12,881 nt of DNA from CBDHFQ01 sp965262565 (GCA_965262565.1 CBDHFQ010000018.1:1-12881), one strand, 5' to 3'. Numbered from the stretch's first letter, positions 5,677 to 12,881 are shown. Notes: generated by a model from the letters alone, not told the origin. A program made the numbers and translations.

Positions 5677-6453
5677 GATTCCTTGCTCTCTTCCCTCTTC
5701 TCTAATAGTATGTTCGATATATTCGTTGATTCCCATAGCTGTAAATGTTGGTGTGATGTTTTCTAATTCTTGCTTAAATAATTTCTCTGTTTTTTCCTTT
5801 TCAAATCTGACATATCTCCTAATAAAGTTAATCAATTTCTCAGTAAAAATTCTGTCATATCCTCGTTGGGCCAACAAACGAATCAATCGAATTTTATACT
5901 TCAACTTCTGCTCATCTGGAGCTTTCTCCAGGTTGATCGCCTGTTTGGCTGCTAATAAAGCTAATGCAAAGGGATTCGAATCTGATGCCAACTGCTTTTC
6001 ATCTGCTTCCCAGAGTTTATAGGTTTTATACTCAAATCTCAGATTCGAGTCCAATACTTGATGTTCGTAATACAAGGGAGTTGGATTGGCAGAAGGATGA
6101 ATGAATATAGCCAGGCTTTCTACCGGTACTTTCAATCGATCAAATATCCTGTAATGATAGATAAACATTCTGAGGGCGAAATCGGGATCTCTCTGAGCCT
6201 GAACCTCTACATGAATATAGATGGTCCTTGTTGCTCCATTATGCAGATACACCTTGGCCAACTTATCGGCATACCTTCGATCCCGATATTCAGGGTGAAT
6301 GATATTTTCTAGTTCTTTATCCAAGAACTCAATCCGATCTATCTCCCTAAGGCGAATAAAAGCGGAATAAAAGAAATGCAATAAATTTCCAAAAAAGTCT
6401 TCCAGCAATCCTTTCCACAATCCATCTCTGTTAAGGCGGGATTTTTTTTCCAT
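5593..6453 (-). CDS. Rpn-family PD-(D/E)XK nuclease, C-terminus truncated by frameshift
   Basis: 286 residues, of the family annotated as recombination-promoting nuclease/putative transposase. The N-terminal nuclease domain (about 1-130) shows Asp63 (RYADKLA) and Glu83-x-Gln85 (IHVEVQAQ), the usual D...ExQ active site of this group. A helical middle (about 150-235) follows. An internal Met240 begins MGINEYIEHTIREEG, leading to four-residue GIEQ repeats (258-269). In E. coli, Rpn proteins are DNA nucleases implicated in phage defence, inhibited by their own separately made C-terminal domain; the repeat number between domains varies. Here the natural tail is lost after ERA through a 53-bp duplication. 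The nuclease core is intact, so the product may be an active but unrestrained enzyme, or the locus may be decaying. Start chosen at ATG 6453, which fits the family N-terminus. Confidence 0.85.
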   Translation of the reverse strand: MEKKSRLNRDGLWKGLLEDFFGNLLHFFYSAFIRLREIDRIEFLDKELENIIHPEYRDRRYADKLAKVYLHNGATRTIYIHVEVQAQRDPDFALRMFIYHYRIFDRLKVPVESLAIFIHPSANPTPLYYEHQVLDSNLRFEYKTYKLWEADEKQLASDSNPFALALLAAKQAINLEKAPDEQKLKYKIRLIRLLAQRGYDRIFTEKLINFIRRYVRFEKEKTEKLFKQELENITPTFTAMGINEYIEHTIREEGREQGIEQGIEQGIEIGAAKERATNRESNKELK

Positions 6454-6972
6454 AAGCTATCATTGAATCATTAAATGAGTAAACATTCACCTTCTTAGCA
6501 CTCTGGAAATGATTCAATAACACTACTAATGGAAGGTTTCTATCTATTTTAGCAATTCCCGTGCCAATTTAATTAGCCCATTATGATAAACCGAGCCTTC
6601 CATCTAAGCATTCAATTAACCTCAACTAATAGACCAATGACATAAAAGCGTTTATTATTATCGATTATCCCATATGTTACAAGAGCCATTTTTCATATCA
6701 TAGGGATTTTCCTCGAACATGCCCTATGATTTTACTTCGAGAACACCCCATGTTATTATATTACAGCATCTTCCTGGCCGATTGATATATAGTAATCTCT
6801 TAACTTATAGCATGTATCAAGCTTTCCCAACAGGATTAAACTTACATTACCTATCAATTATGTAGTATGATTGTAACTTTTAAAAAGGGCTTCATTATGA
6901 GATAAACATCGCATTCATATGAATCTCACTAAAGCTAAACTTACTATGTGTCCACAGAAGCTTACCATCCAA
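6454..6972. other. Intergenic region between divergent genes, with hairpin
   Basis: About 520 bp with no gene seen. It must hold the promoters of the Rpn gene (minus) and the TIMP-like gene (plus). ATCATAGGG (6697-6705) and CCCTATGAT (6722-6730) form a perfect 9-bp stem with a 16-nt loop, followed by TTTTA. The loop contains CTCGAA (6712-6717), which can pair with TTCGAG (6736-6741), so an H-type pseudoknot is possible. Confidence 0.5.
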
Positions 6973-7533
6973 ATGGATATGTTTAGAAATTTTCTGTTGC
7001 TAACTTTTATGTTAGGGAGTCAATCGTCATTAGCATGCGTTTGTATCAAAAGTGATTATGAGACTAGCTTTAAATATTCAGATATTGTTATTAAAGGACA
7101 TATAAATTCGATACTGGATTTAAATGATACAGGGTTGTCAGACTATTATATCCCACCAATTGTTTTTCTATATGTTGAAGAAAAGGTAAAGGGAGAAAGA
7201 ATTACTAAATTTAATGTGATACCCATCATCCAAGATGGAAGTAATTGCGACTTTCAATTCGAAAAAGATTCTTCTTACATCGTATTTGGGGATGTTATCA
7301 GAACAAAGTATGACAATTCTCCCCTTTCATTTGTAACAACTCACCAATGTAAAGGAACCCAAAAAATACCCTCGATTATATCAGTCGAAAAACATGAAGC
7401 CTTATCTCATCAATATATCTCCAGCCCGTTACGTCCTTTGGTCATTATAAATATAGCCCTGTTGTGCAGTATATTATGTAATCTGTTCTTCGCGTACCTA
7501 TTCATCTCTGGAAGAATTGATTTAACACATTAA
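6973..7533 (+). CDS. Secreted TIMP/netrin (NTR)-like protein with C-terminal TM anchor
   Basis: 186 residues from the chosen start. The frame reaches back to an ATG at 6919, but the ATG at 6973 (or 6979) puts a normal signal peptide (MFRNFLLLTFMLG...SSLA) at the N-terminus. Cleavage before Cys22 leaves CVCIKSDYETSFKYSDIVIKG. This matches the start of TIMP-type NTR domains: Cys-x-Cys at the mature N-terminus, then xxFxxSDxVIxG. Further cysteines at 92 (GSNCDF, before the SSYIVFG strand) and 126 (HQCKGT) would supply the disulfide partners. Residues about 154-179 are a hydrophobic helix, followed by a short tail. Bacterial NTR-like proteins exist, but their targets are mostly unknown; inhibition of a metalloprotease is only a possibility. 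The gene converges on the next one with a 7-nt gap. Confidence 0.75.
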   Translation: MDMFRNFLLLTFMLGSQSSLACVCIKSDYETSFKYSDIVIKGHINSILDLNDTGLSDYYIPPIVFLYVEEKVKGERITKFNVIPIIQDGSNCDFQFEKDSSYIVFGDVIRTKYDNSPLSFVTTHQCKGTQKIPSIISVEKHEALSHQYISSPLRPLVIINIALLCSILCNLFFAYLFISGRIDLTH

Positions 7534-7540
7534 CCCTACC

Positions 7541-8440
7541 TTATCCACTTATCTGATGATCTGACGTTCGTTTATAGCCTTTGATAGCAATGCCTTTGTC
7601 ATTCAAGGAAACGATGGCAAAGCTGTTGTTTTCCAATCCCTGATGATCCACCATCCCAAATTGGGTGATATAATGGATTCCATTCACCGTCTCAAATTGT
7701 TCGTTATGCACATGTCCCTGAAATACAGCCCTGACTTTTCCTGACTCCTCCATAATGGCCTGAACATCTTTATAGTTATTCACATGATATTGATTTCCAT
7801 GATCTAAGTATTCATATAGCGGATGATGACAGAACATAATCACTGGATGATCAGTATTTGCCAAATCCTTTTCCAACCAATCCAATTCAACCTGAGGGAT
7901 ATTGGGATCTTGCCAGTTAGCCCCTTCTTTATAAAATTGATCGCGGCCATCTCTATGATAATTGGCATCCAACACCACAAAATGAATACCTTGACGATCA
8001 AATGAATAATAGCTACTCTCTTTAGCTATACCCGTATTTTCTATGTTTGCCAAGAATTGTTGTTTGGTAATACTATCCACATCGTGATTTCCTACGCAAT
8101 GATATCTGGGTCCATCGAATTGACCATATTTTTCTTCCAAAGCCTGGAGATAGCCCAAAGTATCTTCCGCATCCTTCTGAGCATCCTCATCTTTGAAATC
8201 ACCCAAATGCACCACGAAATCAACTTGTTCCTGGTTCATCACCTTCACAAATTCCTCCATTTTAGCTAGGGATTGTTTGTAATATCGAGTACCCGCAGGC
8301 TCTCTATCTGCATAATGAGAATCTGTCGTTAGCCCAAAGGTTATGTTAATATCTAGAGAAGCGCTTGCCTTAGCCCAGGGCAAGATCGTAGTGCCAATTG
8401 TAAATGTTGCTGTTCGGTAGAGAAAAGTTCGTCTGTTCAT
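7541..8440 (-). CDS. Exported calcineurin-like metallophosphoesterase (Tat signal)
   Basis: 299 residues. The N-terminus MNRRTFLYRT...ILPWAKASA is a twin-arginine signal ending near residue 27, so the enzyme acts outside the cytoplasm after folding with its metals. Metal-binding motifs appear in the expected order: Asp40-x-His42 (TTDSHY), Gly80-Asp81 (LGDFKD), GNHD (117-120), His205-His206 (FCHHP) and GHVH (242-245). This set defines a dinuclear-metal phosphoesterase, and the scaffold resembles bacterial alkaline/purple-acid-type phosphohydrolases; the substrate cannot be told. It lies 43 bp downstream of the OsmC-like gene on the same strand and is probably co-transcribed with it. Confidence 0.9.
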   Translation of the reverse strand: MNRRTFLYRTATFTIGTTILPWAKASASLDINITFGLTTDSHYADREPAGTRYYKQSLAKMEEFVKVMNQEQVDFVVHLGDFKDEDAQKDAEDTLGYLQALEEKYGQFDGPRYHCVGNHDVDSITKQQFLANIENTGIAKESSYYSFDRQGIHFVVLDANYHRDGRDQFYKEGANWQDPNIPQVELDWLEKDLANTDHPVIMFCHHPLYEYLDHGNQYHVNNYKDVQAIMEESGKVRAVFQGHVHNEQFETVNGIHYITQFGMVDHQGLENNSFAIVSLNDKGIAIKGYKRTSDHQISG

Positions 8441-8483
8441 GTGTCGTTAGATAATTATGGAGAAAGATACATAAGCTGCTTCC

Positions 8484-8885
8484 TTATACAGTTACTCGGA
8501 CATTTAATCCATTTTTTACCGTATTCATCGATAAACAGCCTTTTTCAGCTATAGCTAATAACTTCTCGAACGTATCCGGTTCAGAACATTGTTCGTAACT
8601 CACTTCCAACTCAATATCTGTAAAACGCTTAGGCTGCTCTTCACTGATCAATGCTTTCACCTTTACATTTAGTCCACTAATCAACACTTTTCTGGCTTGA
8701 GCAGCTGCAAATAAGGTACTGCAAAAACATCCTCCAACCCCAAGTAAAAGATATTGCCCTCCCATCAATCCTTTTCCACTACCACCTTTGTCAATAGGCC
8801 TATCAACTATCACTTGAAATTCATCATGCTGTAAGCGAACTGCTGTGGGAGCTACCTGAGCTAACTGGAGATTGATTTGAGCCAT
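8484..8885 (-). CDS. OsmC-family protein (putative peroxiredoxin-like thiol enzyme)
   Basis: 133 residues, the usual length for the family. A beta-rich N-terminus is followed by the long central helix beginning with the first conserved cysteine region (LLLGVGGCFCSTLFAAAQAR, Cys53 and Cys55). The second conserved cysteine is Cys117 (AIAEKGCLSMNTVKNG). In OsmC/Ohr proteins the two cysteines reduce organic hydroperoxides; which of Cys53/Cys55 acts here is not certain. There is no signal peptide, so it is cytoplasmic. It precedes the phosphoesterase gene by 43 bp, a likely operon, and follows the SDR gene after 164 bp. Confidence 0.85.
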   Translation of the reverse strand: MAQINLQLAQVAPTAVRLQHDEFQVIVDRPIDKGGSGKGLMGGQYLLLGVGGCFCSTLFAAAQARKVLISGLNVKVKALISEEQPKRFTDIELEVSYEQCSEPDTFEKLLAIAEKGCLSMNTVKNGLNVRVTV

Positions 8886-9049
8886 AAACCGTAAGATATA
8901 ATATATATAAAGATTATAAGTAGTAATTATTCATGTAATGATATCCCTTATTCTTTAAACAAGAAGCAATGTAAAAGACGATACCCCAAATTGTCGCAAG
9001 TAATGATCGAGATGTTTGTATTGTCCTATGATTTATTGGTCCAACTCAA

Positions 9050-9991
9050 TTACACTCCATAATCTTTTGATATCATTTCTTTAATCCCCTCCTCGTATGA
9101 GGTAGGCCTCATCCCAAATCTGCGCTCAAATTTACTACTATCAAATACATAATGCCTGTCATATTGGTACATCATCTCATAAGTTTCTTTCAACTCGGGC
9201 GTAAATAATCCCATTAATTTAATCATCCATCTCGAAGCAACTCTACTTTTCGGTTCGACTTTTAATTCTCGGGCAATCATCTCTATCCATCGCTTTCCAG
9301 TAGGAGGATTATGAGCCGTAGGTAAATGCCACACCTCGCCATAAGCATCATCTGTTATCCCTAATAGCGCTGTAGCTTTTCCCGCATCGGGAGTGTAGGT
9401 GAAAGAGTGCTGAAAATCTAAAGAACACAACCAATTAGCCGTTTTATTTTGATATAAATTTTTCACTACCGTTTCGTTTAATACACTATTCCTGGTAATA
9501 GCAGGGCCATAATAGTCCGCACATCTTGCGATTAATGCTGTCACATTCCCTGCTTCTACCTCTTTCTTTAACATATTGGCAATATCAGCACGAATTTCTC
9601 CCTTTTTACTAGCAGGTTTAATAGGCGTATCCTCCGTCATCCCATTCAAATGATCCTGATCGTACATATAGATATTATCAAAAAATACTAATTTGCACTG
9701 ATGTCCCTGACAGGCATTGATCGCATTTTTCATAAGAATCGGCCAGGACTCCTTCCATACTTTATAGGAATAGGGAAATCCAATGGTAATATACGCTACA
9801 GATGAGCCTTCAATGGCTCTTTCCAATTGCTCGGCTTTTAGTAAATCGACTGAAAATAGTTCGTCTGTTTCATTTACTTTCTTAGGGGTCCTACTCACCA
9901 ACCGAATATCCGAGGTGTAACTTTTAAGTGATTTGGCTAATTCTACGGCAATAATTCCTCCTGCTCCCAGAATAGTTTGCTTTCCAAACAT
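9050..9991 (-). CDS. Atypical NAD(P)-dependent SDR (epimerase/dehydratase-like)
   Basis: 313 residues. A Rossmann fold starts at once: KQTILGAGGIIAVELAKSL, a variant GxGGxx(A) nucleotide-binding motif at residues 9-15 with Ala in place of the last Gly. RLVSRTPKK (around residue 35) follows the second strand and suggests NADP preference. Downstream are KLVFFDNIYMYDQD, a central region with ALIARCADYYGP, and SFTYTPDAGKATALLG, all typical of atypical/extended SDR proteins annotated as NAD-dependent epimerase/dehydratase. A classic YxxxK is not clear, so catalysis may be altered. The substrate is unknown. It lies downstream of a 46-codon ORF on the same strand. Confidence 0.85.
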   Translation of the reverse strand: MFGKQTILGAGGIIAVELAKSLKSYTSDIRLVSRTPKKVNETDELFSVDLLKAEQLERAIEGSSVAYITIGFPYSYKVWKESWPILMKNAINACQGHQCKLVFFDNIYMYDQDHLNGMTEDTPIKPASKKGEIRADIANMLKKEVEAGNVTALIARCADYYGPAITRNSVLNETVVKNLYQNKTANWLCSLDFQHSFTYTPDAGKATALLGITDDAYGEVWHLPTAHNPPTGKRWIEMIARELKVEPKSRVASRWMIKLMGLFTPELKETYEMMYQYDRHYVFDSSKFERRFGMRPTSYEEGIKEMISKDYGV

Positions 9992-10071
9992 GGTTGATAT
10001 GGTTAAGGGTTATAGCGTTGATACCTTATTAGAAGCAATGTAATATGGTAAGTGATGAAAAAAAAGATGCA

Positions 10072-10212
10072 TCAACCAACTCTACGCCTGCTGATCTTTA
10101 CAACTCTTTTTGTTTTTTCTTTAGTTAGCAGGAAGTCCAGGTAAGACTCAAAAGCTTTTCTCTTATCGTTAGATAGAGAAAGATACGCTTCAATAATTTC
10201 GGAATAGGTCAT
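10072..10212 (-). CDS. Small hypothetical protein, 46 residues
   Basis: ATG at 10212, then MTYSEIIEAYLSLSNDKRKA and FESYLDFLLTKEKTKR, ending in a basic tail (VVKISRRRVG). The first 30 residues form an amphipathic helical pair with good amino-acid composition. The pattern of acidic helix, Asp-Lys turn and YLDFLL resembles short helical regulators or antitoxin-like proteins of Bacteroidota, but I cannot name it. Several T residues follow the stop on the minus strand. The gap 10213-10422 upstream shows no other gene with an ATG. It could be a chance ORF. Confidence 0.45.
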   Translation of the reverse strand: MTYSEIIEAYLSLSNDKRKAFESYLDFLLTKEKTKRVVKISRRRVG

Positions 10213-10422
10213 TTTTCAGTTTTTTTAGTGTTTGATCTGTCTTTCTTAGAGACGTAAATATGTCTTCATTCCTTCGATACAAATTATTAAGTCGTTCATG
10301 GCTTCTTTATACTATTACGATAATTGGTAAAACTCGTTGAAAGAGCAGTAGGATCAGACTGAAAAAGGTTATCAATGGCCCAAACTCAAAGATGAAAGTG
10401 AAAAATGAAAGGATGTACAGGC

Positions 10423-11562
10423 TTAAGATAATCTACTTTTGTAGTCTTCGTACGTAAATTTTCTCAATACCTTCACCTTCTTATTTTTTGTCAAGATCGC
10501 AATATCGGGATGCCTTAATCCGTTGAACATGGTTGTTTTTACCATTGTATAATGGATCATATCTTCAAAGATGAGCCGATCTCCTATATAGATTTCGCGT
10601 TCAAATCCATACTCCGGCATATAATCTCCTGCTAAACAACTCAAGCCCCCCATCCTGTAATTAAATTTTCCAATTCCAGGTTCGGTTGACCCCATAATGC
10701 GAGGTTTGTAGGGCATTTCAAGCGTATCAGGCATGTGAGCAGTAAATGATACATCTAATATGAGCGTTTTTACCCCCCCATGATCTACAATATCTAATAC
10801 TGTGGTGATCAATTCTCCCGTTTCCCAGGCAATAGCACTTCCCGGCTCAAGAATTACCTCTACACCATATTTCTTTCGAAACTCCTTTAATATGGTAATC
10901 AGTTTTTCTACCTGATAGCCTTTGCCTGTGATCAAATGTCCTCCTCCCATATTGACCCACTTTAGGGAGGGAATTACATGTCCAAGGGTTTGTTCAAAAG
11001 AATTAAGCACTTTCGCCAAACTTTCTGCATCGGATTCGCACAATACATGGAAGTGCAAACCTTCTACCCCCTTCGGTAATCCATGAATCAGTTTTGACAT
11101 AGGTACGCCTAAACGAGAACCCGAAGCACTGGGATTATACAGTTCCACTACTACGTCTGAATATCCGGGATTAATTCTAAGCCCGCAGGAGATTTTTTTT
11201 CCAGAGGCGATTACTTTTGGGTACCAATGCTCAAATTGAGAGAGAGAATTAAAAGTAATATGGCTACTATACTCTAAAATATTGCGAAATTCCTCCGGTT
11301 GGTATGCCACACAGTAGGTATGGGTTTTAATTCCCATTTCTTCGAAACATAGACGAGCTTCGTACAGCGAACTTGCGGTAGCTCCCCTTAAATATTGCTT
11401 GATAATGGGAAAGGTGGCCCACATAGAGAACCCCTTTAAAGCCAGAATAATATCTACGCCAGCTTTTTTTTGAACGTGAGCCAACAGCTCCAGATTCCCA
11501 CGCAATCTACGCTCATCCAGTACATAGGCAGGAGAAGGAAACAGAGAATAATCTATGATCAT
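10423..11562 (-). CDS. nspC: Carboxynorspermidine/carboxyspermidine decarboxylase
   Basis: 379 residues, the expected length. A PLP-dependent fold-III (alanine racemase-like) decarboxylase that converts carboxyspermidine (or carboxynorspermidine) to spermidine (norspermidine) in the cytoplasm. PLP lysine is Lys43 in ILALKGFSMW. Other family marks are GLHFHVLCES (169-178), the phosphate-binding GGGH (206-209), EPGSAIAWETGEL (239-251), the decarboxylase-type loop GLSCLAGDYMPEYGF (306-320) and MIHYTM near 335-340. It starts 2 nt after the stop of the synthase gene, so translation is probably coupled. In Bacteroidota this pair usually makes spermidine rather than norspermidine; which product forms here is inferred. 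Confidence 0.95.
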   Translation of the reverse strand: MIIDYSLFPSPAYVLDERRLRGNLELLAHVQKKAGVDIILALKGFSMWATFPIIKQYLRGATASSLYEARLCFEEMGIKTHTYCVAYQPEEFRNILEYSSHITFNSLSQFEHWYPKVIASGKKISCGLRINPGYSDVVVELYNPSASGSRLGVPMSKLIHGLPKGVEGLHFHVLCESDAESLAKVLNSFEQTLGHVIPSLKWVNMGGGHLITGKGYQVEKLITILKEFRKKYGVEVILEPGSAIAWETGELITTVLDIVDHGGVKTLILDVSFTAHMPDTLEMPYKPRIMGSTEPGIGKFNYRMGGLSCLAGDYMPEYGFEREIYIGDRLIFEDMIHYTMVKTTMFNGLRHPDIAILTKNKKVKVLRKFTYEDYKSRLS

Positions 11563-11564
11563 TG

Positions 11565-12758
11565 TTATAATTCAAGGTCGATGTCAAAAGCTTCCTTCCA
11601 AGGGAGGCCGTAGATATTCATATCATCCAAAAAGGGATCGGGATTAAATTGTTCTACATTAAATACCCCTTTACCACTCCATTCATTTGTTAAGACCATT
11701 TTGGCTCCGATCATGGCAGGAACCCCTGTCGTATAGGAAACCCCTTGAGCTCCTGTTTCTTTAAAAGCTTCCTCATGGCTACAGTTGTTCCAGATATAAT
11801 ATGTATGCTCTCTCCCCTCTTTAATCCCTTTGATCCTACATCCTATACTGGTTTGTCCTTCGTAGGTCTCTCCTAATTCTCCTGGATCTGGCAACACGGC
11901 TTTTAGGAATTGTAAAGGAACGATTTCCATCCCTTTATACATCACTGGATCTATCCTGGCCATCCCAATATTTTGTATTACCCTAAGATGCGTTAAATAT
12001 TCCTCTCCGAATGTCATCCAGAACCTTGCACGTTTGATTGATGGGAAATGCTTTACCAATGATTCTAATTCTTCATGATAAATAAGGTATGATCGTTTCG
12101 GTCCAATGTCGGGATAGCTTAAGTCTTTCCAAATTTCATGAGGTTCCGTGAATACCCACTTTCCATCTTCCCAATACTTTCCCTTTTGAGTGATTTCCCG
12201 AATATTTATCTCAGGATTAAAATTAGTAGCAAACGGCCTTCCATGATCTCCAGCATTACAATCTACAATATCCAGATAATGAATTTCATCGAAATGATGT
12301 TTTGCGGCACGTGCTGTAAATACGCCTGTTGCTCCGGGATCAAATCCACATCCTAGCACTCCTAAAATCCCTGCTTCCACAAAGCGATCGTGATAAGCCC
12401 ACTGCCAATGATATTCAAATTTGGCTTCCTCTTTCGGTTCATAATTGGCTGTGTCCAGATAATGAACTTTCGTCTGCAAACAAGCTTCCATGATGGTCAA
12501 GTCCTGATATGGCAGTGCTACATGAATGAGTATATCTGGTTGAAAGGCATTGATTAAGGATACTAATTCTGGTACATTCTCAGCATCTACCTGCGCCGTC
12601 TGCACTCTTCCCTGCCCTACTTCTCTGGCAATTATATCGCACTTTTCCTTCGTTCTACTTGCTAACATTATGTCTGAGAACACCTCAGGTAGCGATACAC
12701 ATTTATGAGTTACTACCCGCCCAACTCCTCCAGCACCTATAATGAGGACTTTTGCCAT
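11565..12758 (-). CDS. Carboxynorspermidine/carboxyspermidine synthase (saccharopine dehydrogenase family)
   Basis: 397 residues. It reduces the Schiff base of aspartate beta-semialdehyde and putrescine (or diaminopropane) with NADPH to carboxyspermidine (carboxynorspermidine), the substrate of the next gene. The N-terminal Rossmann motif is AKVLIIGAGGVGRVV (GxGGxG at 8-13), followed by MLASRTKEKCD. Characteristic downstream segments include HYLDTANYEPKEEA, GVLGCGFDPGATGVFTARAA, YLDIVDCNAGDHGRPFATNF and the closing GLPWKEAFDIDLEL. The ATG at 12758 is preferred over an in-frame TTG at 12767, because it starts directly before the nucleotide-binding strand. It is first in an operon with nspC and lies opposite a putative agmatinase gene. 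Confidence 0.94.
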   Translation of the reverse strand: MAKVLIIGAGGVGRVVTHKCVSLPEVFSDIMLASRTKEKCDIIAREVGQGRVQTAQVDAENVPELVSLINAFQPDILIHVALPYQDLTIMEACLQTKVHYLDTANYEPKEEAKFEYHWQWAYHDRFVEAGILGVLGCGFDPGATGVFTARAAKHHFDEIHYLDIVDCNAGDHGRPFATNFNPEINIREITQKGKYWEDGKWVFTEPHEIWKDLSYPDIGPKRSYLIYHEELESLVKHFPSIKRARFWMTFGEEYLTHLRVIQNIGMARIDPVMYKGMEIVPLQFLKAVLPDPGELGETYEGQTSIGCRIKGIKEGREHTYYIWNNCSHEEAFKETGAQGVSYTTGVPAMIGAKMVLTNEWSGKGVFNVEQFNPDPFLDDMNIYGLPWKEAFDIDLEL

Positions 12759-12776
12759 ATAGATCAAGTTAAAAAA

Positions 12777-12822
12777 TGTTCATATTTTCAGACAATTTAC
12801 ATGAATTCCTTTAATATGAACA
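12777..12822. promoter_or_regulatory. Perfect 10-bp inverted repeat between divergent polyamine genes
   Basis: TGTTCATATT (12777-12786) and AATATGAACA (12813-12822) are exact reverse complements, 26 nt apart. The right arm overlaps the ATG at 12816. It may be an operator shared by both divergent genes or, in the plus-strand mRNA, a hairpin covering the start codon. No regulator is known from the window. Confidence 0.5.
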
Positions 12823-12881
12823 ATTCTGAAGGGATAGAAAATTACGATCCCAATGAAGTAGGGTTAAGAAATGGCAGATTT
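12816..12881 (+). CDS. N-terminus of a putative agmatinase-family ureohydrolase (partial)
   Basis: Only 22 codons are visible: MNNSEGIENYDPNEVGLRNG and two more. DPNxVGxxNG resembles the N-terminus of Bacteroidota agmatinase-family proteins as I remember them, where FGLPF follows; that part lies beyond the window. Agmatinase makes putrescine from agmatine, which would feed the divergent carboxyspermidine genes, so context agrees. An in-frame ATG at 12801 would add five residues. The call rests on a short stretch and should be treated as tentative. Confidence 0.5.
   Translation, partial: MNNSEGIENYDPNEVGLRNGRF

Noticed and set aside
5134..6312. Plus-strand frames across the Rpn region (e.g. 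5134-5346, 5584-5766, 5606-6022, 6058-6312)
   Set aside because: They are antisense shadows of the nuclease gene and its repeats; the repetitive peptides come from the reversed GIEQ repeats.
5593..6453. Reading the PD-(D/E)XK gene as a transposase with inverted ends
   Set aside because: No terminal inverted repeats or target-site duplications flank it; the transposase label of this family is historical.
8962..10043. 13-bp direct repeat (AGAAGCAATGTAA) at 8962-8974 and 10031-10043 flanking the SDR gene, suggestive of an insertion footprint
   Set aside because: A shared 13-mer is expected about once by chance in a window this long, there are no inverted ends, and the gene looks native in composition.
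10213..10310. Minus-strand frame with a coiled-coil-like translation (LRKTDQTLKKLKND) just upstream of the small ORF
   Set aside because: It has a stop directly upstream and no ATG, and overlaps the start of the better ORF at 10072-10212.

Overview
The window looks like chromosome from a low-GC member of the Bacteroidota. The clues are a type IX secretion (T9SS) C-terminal sorting domain, a LytS-type kinase fragment, almost no Shine-Dalgarno sequences before real genes, and spermidine synthesis by the carboxyspermidine route. A Saprospiria/Cytophagia-like source is plausible, but the genus cannot be read from the sequence.

Layout. (1) 1-4373, plus strand: the 3' end of a LytS-family histidine kinase; a large secreted protein with tail-fibre-like repeats, an S74 intramolecular chaperone and a T9SS sorting domain, followed by a strong terminator; a small beta-barrel-like envelope protein; and a zinc-ribbon/two-TM protein. 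(2) 4374-6460: an accessory island. It holds two 24-bp direct repeats, a GC-rich foldable segment, and, on the minus strand, a PD-(D/E)XK nuclease gene of the Rpn family followed by a tandem array of alternative or duplicated C-terminal tails. (3) 6973-7533, plus: a secreted TIMP/netrin-like protein with a C-terminal membrane anchor. (4) 7541-9991, minus: a Tat-exported metallophosphoesterase, an OsmC-like protein and an atypical SDR; a 46-codon small ORF lies upstream at 10072-10212. (5) 10423-12881: a polyamine locus with carboxy(nor)spermidine synthase and decarboxylase on the minus strand and a divergent N-terminus resembling agmatinase.

The most unusual part is the Rpn locus. The nuclease gene has a four-residue (GIEQ) repeat. 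A perfect 53-bp tandem duplication (not a multiple of 3) throws its tail out of frame. Downstream lie a second copy of the same tail and a diverged tail, each starting at the same internal ATG and separated by identical 54-bp spacers that carry a perfect hairpin. One tail copy contains a short patch matching the other tail. In E. coli, Rpn C-terminal domains are made separately from an internal start and neutralise the full-length toxic nuclease. The array therefore looks like a locus that diversifies or stores free-standing antitoxin-like tails. That last step is inference.

In the polyamine locus, agmatinase would make putrescine. The synthase would condense it with aspartate semialdehyde, and the decarboxylase would yield spermidine. 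A perfect 10-bp inverted repeat sits in the divergent promoter region.
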